Source: Hoeflea_A sp040932035 (lineage in GTDB: Bacteria; Pseudomonadota; Alphaproteobacteria; Rhizobiales; Rhizobiaceae). Taken from it: DNA of 64,000 nt. Both the position numbers and the translations under genes were made by a program. The DNA is taken from the NCBI RefSeq assembly GCF_040932035.1, contig NZ_JBFRBB010000001.1, positions 1,922,001-1,986,000 on the forward strand, read 5' to 3'. The notes below the pieces were generated by a model. The model was not told the DNA's origin and ran no database searches. It was given only the letters and a program-made list of their open reading frames with translations. Below, in pieces: positions 18,105 to 26,273 of the stretch; within the stretch, counting starts at the first letter, position 1; the number at the start of each line of letters is the position of its first letter.

Positions 18105-18536
18105 CTATTCCTTTTTGATGCGATAGGCTTCATGGCATGAGCCGCAATTTTTCGTGGCCGCGCCAAATGCAGCTTTGAAGCTATCCATGTCGGTGATCTT
18201 GACATTTGTGTCGGCAATGAACTTGGCCACTGCAGCGTTGAAGCCCGCCTTGTCTTGCCAGATTTTGGGTGAAGCCTCGGTTTCGTTCCCGGATTCCGAG
18301 CCTTCCGGAAACAGATACCCATAGCCGTTGGCGGCTGCATTCATGGTGTTGAACACCAACTGGGCAGCTACAGGGTCGAATTCCATTTCTCCCTTGACCA
18401 TTTTGGCGCCGACACCAGTTGCCGCGCCGACGTTTTTCATGATTCCCTGCCTGTCCTTCGAAGGATCGTCGGCCGCCAGGGAGCTGCCGACAAGGCCGGC
18501 TGAAAGAAGCACTGCCAATGTGATTGCACGGTTCAT
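18105..18536 (-). CDS. Cytochrome c' / c556-type protein
   Basis: A 143-residue periplasmic protein with a Sec signal peptide (about 1-21, SLA-AD). The heme-attachment motif CGSCH sits at residues 131-135, near the C-terminus, as is typical of cytochromes c'. The body is predicted as a four-helix bundle (RQGIMKNVGAATG and the FNAAVAKFIADTN helices). These proteins bind NO or CO or carry electrons. It is transcribed toward znuA with a separate promoter region. Confidence 0.92.
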   Translation of the reverse strand: MNRAITLAVLLSAGLVGSSLAADDPSKDRQGIMKNVGAATGVGAKMVKGEMEFDPVAAQLVFNTMNAAANGYGYLFPEGSESGNETEASPKIWQDKAGFNAAVAKFIADTNVKITDMDSFKAAFGAATKNCGSCHEAYRIKKE

Positions 18537-18563
18537 AACGTTCTCCTGTGAGGATCATTGTAA

Positions 18564-18575
18564 TGACTGCAGTCA
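18564..18575. promoter_or_regulatory. Perfect 12-base palindrome upstream of the cytochrome c' gene
   Basis: TGACTGCAGTCA is fully self-complementary and lies 28 bases upstream of the cytochrome start. It may be an operator; no known regulator was matched. Confidence 0.25.
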
Positions 18576-18727
18576 GGACGGGATATGCATCCGTCCGCCA
18601 TCTGTCGCACTTACCCCAGGTCACTCCGTTCCCGAGAGCCAACGCTGCGTTCAAGGGTGCGTACTATGACAGATCAGAGACTAGGTAATGCGAAAACGCT
18701 CGACAACGTGAAGTTTTGCATATTCAA

Positions 18728-18743
18728 TCTGCATTTATGCAGA
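18728..18743. promoter_or_regulatory. Inverted repeat overlapping the LysR start codon
   Basis: TCTGCAT and ATGCAGA form a perfect seven-base dyad around TT that overlaps the ATG of the LysR gene. A longer spaced pair, TGCATA (18717-18722) and TATGCA (18736-18741), is interlaced. LysR proteins usually bind such dyads for autoregulation. Confidence 0.4.
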
Positions 18744-19642
18744 ATGTAGACTGGGACATATTCCGCATTGTCATGGCGGTCGCCGATGGTGGATCTGCTG
18801 TTGCCGCCGCCGAGCGGCTCGGCGTCAATGCGAGCACGGTGTTGCGCAGAATATCCCGGTTTGAAGAGGAGAACGGCGTCCGGCTGTTCGAGCGCCGTCA
18901 AACCGGCTACACGCCGACCGTGGAATGCGAGGCGGTCATCGAGGCGGCGCGCACGATAGAGCACAGCGTGGCCGGTATCGGTCGTGACCTTCTTGGACGC
19001 GACTTGCGGTTGGAGGGGCGGCTCACGGTCACGACGACGGATTCGCTTCTCAACTCAGTGCTTGCGCCCCTGATCCTTGAATTCAGCAGGCTGCATCCTC
19101 AGATCAGGATCGATGTCTCGGTAACAAACAGCCGCCTCAATCTGACCCGGCAGGATGCTGATATTGCGGTTCGTGCTTCCAAGATGCCACCGGAGACACT
19201 GGTGGGGCAGCGGGTCTCGGGACTGGCTTTCGCTGTATACGCCAAACCCGCTGTTGCAGAAGATTTGCCCTCCGGCAGACGACTGAAGCTGCGCAAGGCG
19301 TCCTGGATCGGAATTGGAGAGGCGTTGGCCGCTTCGCCGGTCGGCGACTGGATGGACCGCAATGTTCCGCCGGAGCGCGTCGTCATGACTGCCGACACCT
19401 TTGTTTCGATGCGAGACTGCGCTGCAGCCGGCGCAGGGCTGACCGTATTGCCCTGCTGTCTAGGAGATCGTTCGGCTGATCTGGTGCGGGTAACGCCCCC
19501 CATCCAAGAGATGGAGAGTTCGCTCTGGGTCCTGACCCACTCCGACATTCGCAGCGCGGCCCGGGTCAAAGCCTTCAATGAGTTCATGTCCCGTGCGCTC
19601 CGGGGCATGGCTGATCTCTTCGAAGGTAGAAGCGTGTCTTGA
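18737..19642 (+). CDS. LysR-family transcriptional regulator
   Basis: A 301-residue LTTR. The N-terminal winged helix (about 1-65) includes DGGSAVAAAERLGVNASTVLRRISRFEEENG and the LFERR turn. The effector-binding domain follows from about residue 90 (RLTVTTTDSLL). The ATG within the palindrome is preferred over an upstream TTG. The gene runs divergently from cytochrome c' and toward the XRE-cupin regulator; the target is not evident, although family members usually control a divergent neighbour. Confidence 0.88.
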   Translation: MQNVDWDIFRIVMAVADGGSAVAAAERLGVNASTVLRRISRFEEENGVRLFERRQTGYTPTVECEAVIEAARTIEHSVAGIGRDLLGRDLRLEGRLTVTTTDSLLNSVLAPLILEFSRLHPQIRIDVSVTNSRLNLTRQDADIAVRASKMPPETLVGQRVSGLAFAVYAKPAVAEDLPSGRRLKLRKASWIGIGEALAASPVGDWMDRNVPPERVVMTADTFVSMRDCAAAGAGLTVLPCCLGDRSADLVRVTPPIQEMESSLWVLTHSDIRSAARVKAFNEFMSRALRGMADLFEGRSVS

Positions 19643-19663
19643 GGGCGCTCACAATTCAACCGG

Positions 19664-19684
19664 ATTTCCAATATATAGGATAAT
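19664..19684. promoter_or_regulatory. Candidate operator of the XRE-cupin regulator (copy 1, own promoter)
   Basis: ATTTCCAATATATAGGATAA has TCC and GGA arms around an eight-base AT-rich centre beginning AATAT. The same arrangement recurs in the kbl promoter. It lies about 50 bases upstream of the regulator's ATG, where an autoregulatory site would be expected. Confidence 0.5.
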
Positions 19685-19733
19685 GCGCTAAAAGGCTTCA
19701 GGTAGCCTGTGTGTAAACGTACGGAATGCCTCA

Positions 19734-20324
19734 ATGAACGTCGCTCCAACCCCTGATATCGGCAAACTCGTCAAGTCCACGCGTAAAGCGCTCGACCTGA
19801 CCCTGGAGCAACTCGCCGAGCGCAGCGGTGTTTCGCGCTCGATGCTTTCGGCCATAGAGCGCGGGACCGCCAATCCGACGTTTTCGATCGTCTGGGCATT
19901 GGCGCAGTCTCTCGGCCTTGATCTTGCAACGCTTGAGGGAACCTCCAGGCAGGATGAGCCGATCGAGCATGTCCATCACTATTCAATACCGATGCGGCGA
20001 AGCGCCGACGGCAGATGCGAGTTGTTCATGCTCAGCCCCGTGCGGACCGTGCTGCCGGTTGAATGGCACCACCTGGTTATGAAGCCCGAGGGTTGCCTGG
20101 AATCCAAGGCACATGCCGCCGGCACTTTTGAGCATTTGACCTGTCTGTCGGGCGCGCTGTCGGTGAGTGTCGATGGCAAATCAGTGCATGCGCAGGCCGG
20201 TGATACCTTGCGATATCGGGCCGACAAACCACACCGTATCGACAACACCGCAGGTGAGGAGACGCGGGCGCTGCTTCTTGTCGCCCAGCCTGACCAGTAT
20301 CGGACAAAAACAACCACGGTCTGA
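19734..20324 (+). CDS. XRE-family regulator with C-terminal cupin domain
   Basis: A 196-residue regulator. Residues about 9-65 are a Cro/C1-type helix-turn-helix (LTLEQLAERSGVSRSMLSAIERG). Residues about 105-185 are a cupin-type ligand domain with the second-motif AGDTLRYRADKPHRI. This class often senses small amino-acid-related or sugar ligands and controls the adjacent gene. The next genes are kbl and tdh, so threonine breakdown is the likely target, and the shared promoter motif supports this. The sequence does not show whether it represses or activates. Confidence 0.88.
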   Translation: MNVAPTPDIGKLVKSTRKALDLTLEQLAERSGVSRSMLSAIERGTANPTFSIVWALAQSLGLDLATLEGTSRQDEPIEHVHHYSIPMRRSADGRCELFMLSPVRTVLPVEWHHLVMKPEGCLESKAHAAGTFEHLTCLSGALSVSVDGKSVHAQAGDTLRYRADKPHRIDNTAGEETRALLLVAQPDQYRTKTTTV

Positions 20325-20373
20325 CCCACAGATTGCGGTGTGCTGCGCCTTTCATTTGACATCATTATCTGGT

Positions 20374-20391
20374 ATTCCAATATGCAGGAAT
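20374..20391. promoter_or_regulatory. Candidate operator of the XRE-cupin regulator (copy 2, kbl promoter)
   Basis: ATTCC and GGAAT are perfect five-base arms around AATATGCA, 23 bases before the kbl ATG. It matches copy 1 in spacing and core. A half-site, TATAGGAAT (20402-20410), follows immediately before the start codon. Confidence 0.55.
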
Positions 20392-20413
20392 TAGTGCAGC
20401 ATATAGGAATAAG

Positions 20414-21616
20414 ATGTCTAACTCACTGATTGCTTCCGCACGCGACGCCCTTACCGAAATAGAAGCAGCCGGAACGCTGAAACGCGAAAGGCTGATCTAT
20501 TCGGCCCAGTCGTCAATCATCCACACACGTGATGCGCTCAACCGGGATGAGGAGGTGCTCAATTTCTGCGCCAACAACTATCTCGGTCTTGCAGATGATC
20601 CGCGCCTTATCACGGCGGCAAAGCAGGCTCTCGACAGTCACGGCTTCGGCATGGCGTCCGTGCGGTTCATCTGCGGCACGCAGGATCTCCACCGGCAGTT
20701 GGAGGAACGTGTTGCCGCGTATCTGCGCACTGAGGATGCAATAGTTTTTCCCTCGTGCTTCGATGCCAATGGCGGCATCTTCGAGGTGTTGCTGGGCAAG
20801 GAAGATGCTGTCATTTCCGACAGCCTCAACCATGCCTCGATCATTGACGGCATCCGCCTGTGCAAGGCGCAACGCTTTCGCTACGCCAACAACGACATGA
20901 ATGATCTGGAAAAGCAGCTGATTGCCGCGAAGAATTGCAGTCACCGCCTGATCGTCACCGATGGCGTTTTCTCCATGGATGGCATCATTGCCGATTTGCC
21001 GGGCATTTGTGAACTGGCTGAAAAGCACGACGCGATTGTCATGGTCGATGACTGCCATGCAACCGGTTTTCTTGGTGAGCGCGGCGCCGGAACGCCGGAG
21101 TTTCATGATGTCGAAGGGCGGGTGCAGATCCTGACCGGAACCTTCGGCAAGGCGCTTGGCGGTGCATCGGGCGGTTATGTCGCCGGCCCGAAGCCCATTG
21201 TGGACCTGTTGCGTCAACGGGCGCGGCCCTATCTGTTTTCCAATGCGGTGGCGCCGGCAATTTGTGCCGCTTCAATTGCGGCGATAGATATTGCGGAGGC
21301 GGCCGTGGCTGAACGCCGTCATCTTCGCGACAACGCCGCGCGGTTCCGTGCCGGCATGTCCGCAGCGGGATTTACGCTGGTTGACGGCAGCCATCCGATC
21401 ATACCGGTGATGATCGGGGACGCGGCGCTGGCGGCGAAGCTTGCCGACACCATGCTTGAGCACGGTGTTTACGTTATCGCGTTTTCCTATCCGGTCGTAT
21501 CGGAAGGAAAAGCACGTATCCGCACCCAGATGTCGGCGGCTCATACGCCGGAACAGATCGGCCGCGCGGTTGCAGCCTTCACGCAGGCCGGGCTCGAACA
21601 CGGTGTAATCGGATAA
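20414..21616 (+). CDS. kbl: Glycine C-acetyltransferase (2-amino-3-ketobutyrate CoA ligase)
   Basis: A 400-residue PLP enzyme of the alpha-oxoamine synthase family, which cleaves 2-amino-3-ketobutyrate with CoA to glycine and acetyl-CoA. The family landmarks are NNYLGLADDPRL at the N-terminus, DSLNHASIIDG, DDCHATGFLG and the Schiff-base lysine, Lys246, in TFGKALGGASGG. The length matches E. coli Kbl (398). It is followed 12 bases later by tdh, giving the classic two-step threonine-to-glycine pathway. A shared promoter motif suggests control by the upstream XRE-cupin protein. Confidence 0.95.
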   Translation: MSNSLIASARDALTEIEAAGTLKRERLIYSAQSSIIHTRDALNRDEEVLNFCANNYLGLADDPRLITAAKQALDSHGFGMASVRFICGTQDLHRQLEERVAAYLRTEDAIVFPSCFDANGGIFEVLLGKEDAVISDSLNHASIIDGIRLCKAQRFRYANNDMNDLEKQLIAAKNCSHRLIVTDGVFSMDGIIADLPGICELAEKHDAIVMVDDCHATGFLGERGAGTPEFHDVEGRVQILTGTFGKALGGASGGYVAGPKPIVDLLRQRARPYLFSNAVAPAICAASIAAIDIAEAAVAERRHLRDNAARFRAGMSAAGFTLVDGSHPIIPVMIGDAALAAKLADTMLEHGVYVIAFSYPVVSEGKARIRTQMSAAHTPEQIGRAVAAFTQAGLEHGVIG

Positions 21617-21628
21617 GGAGCAGCTGAA

Positions 21629-22651
21629 ATGCGCGCGCTGGTCAAGGACAAGGCCGCCCCCGGCCTCACGATGATAGATCTGGAGATACCCGAACCGGGG
21701 CCCGGCGAAGTGCGTATCAAGATCGACAGTGCGTCAATCTGCGGAACCGATCTGCATATCTACAACTGGGACGACTGGGCTGCCAAAACCGTGCCGGTGC
21801 CGCTGACCATCGGCCACGAATTTGTCGGCCATATCGACCGTCTCGGGCCGGGTGCGGACGACTTCGAACCGGGGCAGCGTGTGTCGGGCGAGGGGCATAT
21901 CGTATGCGGTCACTGCCGCAACTGCCGTGCAGGCCGCGAACATCTTTGCCGCGACACGAAGGGCATCGGGGTCAACCGGACGGGTGCCTTTGCCGATTAT
22001 CTCGTTATTCCCGAGCACAATGTCTATCCGATTCCGGACGATATCCCGGATGAGTACGCCTCGATCCTCGACCCGCTCGGCAATGCGGTACACACTGCGT
22101 TGAGCTTTGATCTGGTGGGCGAGGATGTGCTGATAACCGGGGCAGGACCCATCGGACTTATGGCGGCAGCCGTGTGCCGTCACGTCGGTGCCCGTCATGT
22201 GGTCATTACCGACATCAACGAAAGACGGCTGGAACTGGCGGAAAAAATGGGTGCGTCGCGGGCGGTCATTGCCGGCCAGGAGGACCTCGACGACATCATG
22301 GCCGAACTCGGCATGAAGGAGGGTTTTGACGTCGGGCTGGAAATGTCCGGATCGGCCGCGGCACTCCAGGATATGATCGAAAACCTCAACAATGGCGGAC
22401 AGGTCGGTTTGCTTGGAATTTTCCATGGCGCCGTCACAATCGATCTCAACAAGGCGATCTTCAAGGGGCTTCAATTCAAGGGCATTTACGGGCGCGAGAT
22501 GTTCGACACCTGGCACAAGGCCCTGGCGATGCTCGAAAGCGGTCTTGACATCTCGCCCATTCTGACACACCGATTTCCTTTTGAGGATTTTGAAAAAGGG
22601 TTTGAGGTGCTCAATAACGGCCAGGCCAGCAAGGTAATCCTGGACCTGTAA
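21629..22651 (+). CDS. tdh: L-threonine 3-dehydrogenase
   Basis: A 340-residue zinc-dependent medium-chain dehydrogenase, the same size as E. coli Tdh, oxidising L-threonine to 2-amino-3-ketobutyrate with NAD. Catalytic zinc ligands are Cys38 (SICGTD) and His63-Glu64 (GHEF). A structural zinc lobe is present as CGHCRNCRAGREHLC. The NAD site is ITGAGPIGLMAA. An AAGGAGC ribosome site sits in the 12-base gap after kbl. The next gene starts 29 bases on, so all three likely share a transcript. Confidence 0.96.
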   Translation: MRALVKDKAAPGLTMIDLEIPEPGPGEVRIKIDSASICGTDLHIYNWDDWAAKTVPVPLTIGHEFVGHIDRLGPGADDFEPGQRVSGEGHIVCGHCRNCRAGREHLCRDTKGIGVNRTGAFADYLVIPEHNVYPIPDDIPDEYASILDPLGNAVHTALSFDLVGEDVLITGAGPIGLMAAAVCRHVGARHVVITDINERRLELAEKMGASRAVIAGQEDLDDIMAELGMKEGFDVGLEMSGSAAALQDMIENLNNGGQVGLLGIFHGAVTIDLNKAIFKGLQFKGIYGREMFDTWHKALAMLESGLDISPILTHRFPFEDFEKGFEVLNNGQASKVILDL

Positions 22652-22680
22652 AACAACAAATACGTGAGGAGATACAGCGT

Positions 22681-24252
22681 ATGGGCAGCGTGCGGTCGGG
22701 AGGGGACGCAACCGGAAGCGCTTCACAGCGCAGACGCGGTGGACGGGACAAAAAACGCAGTGGGTCGGGTGATATAGCGCGCCCGTTCAAGCAGCCGTCA
22801 CGGCCATTTGCACCGGTCGATCTGGTATCACCCGAAGCCATTGACCGGATCCATGATGCCTCGTTGCGGGTTCTGTCGGAAACCGGCATCAACGTTCTTC
22901 ACGATGAAGCGCGCGCCATCATGAAAAAGGCAGGGGCCGATGTCATTGAGGGAGAGACTCGTGTCCATTTCGATCCCGACCTGATCATGGAGTGTATCTC
23001 CACCATACCGTCGCAGTTCGTTCTTCATGCCAGGAACCCCGAACACAATCTGAGGATCGGCGGCAACGACATGGCTTTCTGCCTTATGGCGAGCGCCCCC
23101 AACTCTTCCTGCATGGACCGCGGCCGTCGCAGTGGCAATCAGGAAGATTTCCAGAATTTTCTGAAGCTGGGGCAGTATCATCCGATCATACACGCAATCG
23201 GCGGCTATCCCGTCGAGCCGGTCGATATTCACGCATCTATCCGGCATCTCGACTGCATTTCCGATTTCATCACACTGACCGACAAGGCCTACAACGTCTA
23301 TTCGCTCGGCAAGGAGCGCATAGCCGACGCCATTGAAATGACGCGCATAGCGCATGGATTGACCACGGATGCGCTGCGCCGTCAGCCGTCTGTTTTCACA
23401 ATCATAAATACGAACTCGCCGCTGCAACTCGACATACCGATGATGCAGGGCGTTATCGACATGTCCTCGATGGGACAGCCCGTAGTCATAACGCCCTTTA
23501 CGCTTTCGGGTGCGATGGCGCCGGTCACCATTCCGGGAGCCCTCGTGCTGCAGAACGCCGAAGCGCTTGCGGGGCTTGCATTCAGCCAGATGGTCAATCC
23601 GGGTGCGCCGGTGATGTATGGCGGCTTTACCTCGAATGTCGACATGAAATCCGGTGCGCCAGCCTTCGGAACGCCCGAATATTTGAAAGCCCAGCATGTC
23701 GGCGGGCAACTGGCACGGCGCTATGACATTCCCTATCGCACATCCAATGTTTGTGCGGCCAATACGGTTGATGCCCAGGCGGCCTATGAATCCGTCTTTT
23801 CGCTCTGGGGTGCGGTCAATAGCGGCGGCCACCTGCTTAAGCATGGTGCCGGCTGGATGGAAGGTGGGCTGTGCTGCTCCTATGAGAAGATGATCCTCGA
23901 CATCGATCTTTTGCAGATGGTTGCCGAATTCATGGTTCCGCTGAAATTCGACGAAGACGAACTGGGTCTTGATGCAATCGCAGATGTCGGCCCTGGAGGA
24001 CATTTCTTCGGAACGGCCCATACGCAGGCACGCTACAAGGACGCGTTCTATGCGCCGATCCTCAGCGACTGGCGCAACTTCGAGACCTGGCACGAGGCGG
24101 GAGAGCCGACCGCCATGCAGAAGGCAAACGCCGTATGGAAGCAGCGGCTCGCCGAATATGAGGTGCCCCCGCTCGATCCGGCCATAGCCGAGGAATTGCG
24201 CGAATTTGTCGAACGCCGCAAGAAGGAAGGCGGTGTAGCGACTGATTTCTAA
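22681..24252 (+). CDS. Trimethylamine methyltransferase (MttB) family protein, non-pyrrolysine
   Basis: A 523-residue member of the MttB superfamily (COG5598). The N-terminal about 40 residues are Arg/Gly/Ser-rich and probably disordered, as is common in rhizobial members. The barrel begins near 45 (VSPEAIDRIHDASLRVLSE). There is no in-frame amber codon, so it is not the pyrrolysine enzyme that acts on trimethylamine. Characterised non-pyrrolysine members demethylate quaternary amines such as glycine betaine, passing the methyl to a corrinoid protein; no corrinoid protein is adjacent here. It follows tdh by 29 bases with a GAGGAG ribosome site. Confidence 0.85.
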   Translation: MGSVRSGGDATGSASQRRRGGRDKKRSGSGDIARPFKQPSRPFAPVDLVSPEAIDRIHDASLRVLSETGINVLHDEARAIMKKAGADVIEGETRVHFDPDLIMECISTIPSQFVLHARNPEHNLRIGGNDMAFCLMASAPNSSCMDRGRRSGNQEDFQNFLKLGQYHPIIHAIGGYPVEPVDIHASIRHLDCISDFITLTDKAYNVYSLGKERIADAIEMTRIAHGLTTDALRRQPSVFTIINTNSPLQLDIPMMQGVIDMSSMGQPVVITPFTLSGAMAPVTIPGALVLQNAEALAGLAFSQMVNPGAPVMYGGFTSNVDMKSGAPAFGTPEYLKAQHVGGQLARRYDIPYRTSNVCAANTVDAQAAYESVFSLWGAVNSGGHLLKHGAGWMEGGLCCSYEKMILDIDLLQMVAEFMVPLKFDEDELGLDAIADVGPGGHFFGTAHTQARYKDAFYAPILSDWRNFETWHEAGEPTAMQKANAVWKQRLAEYEVPPLDPAIAEELREFVERRKKEGGVATDF

Positions 24253-24263
24253 TTATTTGGAAA

Positions 24264-24782
24264 TCAGTCACATTCCAGATCGAAGCTGTAGTCGATTTTG
24301 CCATCACCCAGGACAGCGGTGACGGTACCGCGCGCGCCCGCATAGGCTCCCGTGCCGCCAATGATCGGGCTGGTATATTCCGACCACTCAATGGCAAGCT
24401 GACCGTCCTCGAAGGAGTTGGCCGGCATATCGCGCACCTTCGTGACCGTGTAGATCGCACCGTCGTAAAAGCTGCTGATGGATTCCGTAAAGGCCGATTT
24501 CAAACTGCCGTCGTCAGCAAGGTCAAGCACCGTCATGACCCAGGAGCGTTCGCCCATTTGATCGTCTTTGTCATTGTGAAGCCGGATTTGGCCGAGCTGT
24601 TTGTCACCTGTACTCGCTTTGCCATTGGCATCGATATCGGCAAACTCGGTAATCGCTGTGGAAAACGGTCCGGTAACCGAGAAGGACTCACATTTTCGTT
24701 GTCCTTCCGCCCCGGCACCTGCGGGCAATATTGTCAGGGCCAGGAGGCCGGACAGGATGATGATGGGTGTTGTTTTCCGCAT
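24264..24782 (-). CDS. Secreted protein with allene-oxide-cyclase/dirigent-like beta-barrel features
   Basis: A 172-residue protein with a Sec signal peptide (about residues 1-25, hydrophobic run IIILSGLLALTILPAGA). The C-terminal GGTGAYAGARGTVTA followed by a YSFDLEC strand resembles the final strands of allene-oxide-cyclase-like or dirigent-like barrels. Two Cys, one near the mature N-terminus and one at the C-terminus, could form a disulphide. It is convergent with the MttB gene, only 11 bases apart. The start at the second Met is chosen because the signal peptide begins there. The fold suggestion is by pattern only. Confidence 0.6.
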   Translation of the reverse strand: MRKTTPIIILSGLLALTILPAGAGAEGQRKCESFSVTGPFSTAITEFADIDANGKASTGDKQLGQIRLHNDKDDQMGERSWVMTVLDLADDGSLKSAFTESISSFYDGAIYTVTKVRDMPANSFEDGQLAIEWSEYTSPIIGGTGAYAGARGTVTAVLGDGKIDYSFDLECD

Positions 24783-24878
24783 GGGATTTCCCGCTACAGG
24801 CATTGGTCAAGGTCAACATAGGTACGCACTCAGCGTCATTCAATTGCCCGATTGCATTGGCCAACTCAGGATTGCAAC

Positions 24879-25337
24879 ATGAAGCAAGAGAGCTCCCAGC
24901 AGCAAAGGATCAGGCAATTGACCGACAGCAACAAGGCACTCGCCCGGCGGGCACTGGAATTTTGGGCCAGTGACAATCAGGATGACATCGCGGAAGTATT
25001 TTCAGCAGATTACATCAATCATCAGGAGCCAAGTATCGAGGGCGATGTCAAGCACCTCGGCCTTGCAGGCTGGATGACGCTGGTTGCCGGGCATCACGCA
25101 GCCTTCTCCGAGTCGCGCGTCAGGATCATCATGCAGATTGCCGAGGGTGATCTGGTGGCAACGCGATGGGAGTTCACAGTCAAACACACGGGCAGCTATA
25201 TCGGCTATCAGCCGACCGGGAAAACCGCCATCTGGACCGGCATCGAAATTGACCGGATCGCAGACGGAAAAATCGTCGAAAGCTGGGTGGACTGGGACAA
25301 GTACCGGCAATTGGAAATGCTTGGTATAATCGGGTAA
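24879..25337 (+). CDS. SnoaL-like (NTF2-fold) polyketide-cyclase family protein
   Basis: A 152-residue single-domain protein with the SnoaL-like pattern: an N-terminal helix with ALEFWASDNQDDIAEVFSADYINHQ, a central strand EGDLVATRWEFTVKHTG, and a C-terminal ADGKIVESWVDWDKYRQLEMLG. Such proteins range from cyclases and epoxide hydrolases to binding proteins. It is followed 31 bases later by a fatty acid desaturase. No reaction can be assigned. Confidence 0.8.
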   Translation: MKQESSQQQRIRQLTDSNKALARRALEFWASDNQDDIAEVFSADYINHQEPSIEGDVKHLGLAGWMTLVAGHHAAFSESRVRIIMQIAEGDLVATRWEFTVKHTGSYIGYQPTGKTAIWTGIEIDRIADGKIVESWVDWDKYRQLEMLGIIG

Positions 25338-25368
25338 TGGTCTATTTTGAAACAGGCCTTGGGAAAAC

Positions 25369-26262
25369 ATGGACCATCGTGAACTCATCGCATCCCTGCC
25401 GCGCGAGCAGAAACAGGACCTGACCCGAAAATCGGATTTGAAGGGCCTGTCGGCGCTGGCCATGCATGCAGGCGCCATTTTGATTTTTGGAATGCTCATT
25501 GCCCTTAAGGTGCGCTATTGGCCGCTGCTGATGGTTCCCCAGGGAATATTGATCATCTTCCTGTTCACAACACTGCACGAAACGATCCATCGCACGGCGT
25601 TCGCGACCCCGTGGATCAATGACGCGGTGGCTCGGGTCTGCGGGTTCCTGATCCTGCTCCCGTCGGAATGGTTCCGCTTCTTCCACTTTGCCCATCACCG
25701 CCACACGCAGGACCCGAACCGGGACCCGGAGCTGGCTTCGCCGAAGCCGGAAACGAAAACCCAATACCTGCTTCATGTCTCAGGCCTGCCGGTTTGGATC
25801 AGCCATATACGAACACTGGTCAATAATGCGCTGGGACATTGCCGCGATGACTTCGTTCCGCCCGCAGCGCGAAAACGCATTGCCCTTGAGGCGAGGGTTA
25901 TGCTTTCGCTTTACACGCTGCTTGTGATCGCTTCACTCGCCATCGGGTCTGCGCTTTTGCTCCATGTCTGGATTTTACCTGTCATTTTCGGCCAACCCTT
26001 TTTGAGGCTGTATCTTTTGGCAGAGCACGGTCGATGCGCCTTTGCTGCCAACATGTTTGAAAATAGCCGCACGACCTTCACCAACCGGGTGGTGCGCAGG
26101 CTTGCATGGAACATGCCCTATCATGCGGAGCATCACGCTTTTCCAGGCGTTCCGTTCCACAAGCTGCCGGAATTTCATACGCTCACCAGACCTCACCTTC
26201 TCGAGACGGAGAAGGGATATGTCCGCTTCCACGAAAAATATGCACGGTCGCTTGAAGGTTGA
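25369..26262 (+). CDS. Fatty acid desaturase family membrane protein
   Basis: A 297-residue integral membrane protein with the three histidine boxes of di-iron membrane desaturases and hydroxylases: HETIH (about 72-76), HFAHHRH (about 104-110) and HAEHH (about 257-261). Hydrophobic helices lie between boxes 1 and 2 and before box 3. The product could be a desaturase, a beta-carotene-type hydroxylase or a related mono-oxygenase. It may be co-transcribed with the preceding SnoaL-like gene; it converges with the DMT transporter. Confidence 0.88.
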   Translation: MDHRELIASLPREQKQDLTRKSDLKGLSALAMHAGAILIFGMLIALKVRYWPLLMVPQGILIIFLFTTLHETIHRTAFATPWINDAVARVCGFLILLPSEWFRFFHFAHHRHTQDPNRDPELASPKPETKTQYLLHVSGLPVWISHIRTLVNNALGHCRDDFVPPAARKRIALEARVMLSLYTLLVIASLAIGSALLLHVWILPVIFGQPFLRLYLLAEHGRCAFAANMFENSRTTFTNRVVRRLAWNMPYHAEHHAFPGVPFHKLPEFHTLTRPHLLETEKGYVRFHEKYARSLEG

Positions 26263-26273
26263 GCGCGTTTGCT

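Noticed and set aside
22681..24252. Possible pyrrolysine-containing trimethylamine methyltransferase
   Set aside because: The gene has no internal TAG codon, so it belongs to the non-pyrrolysine branch of the family.
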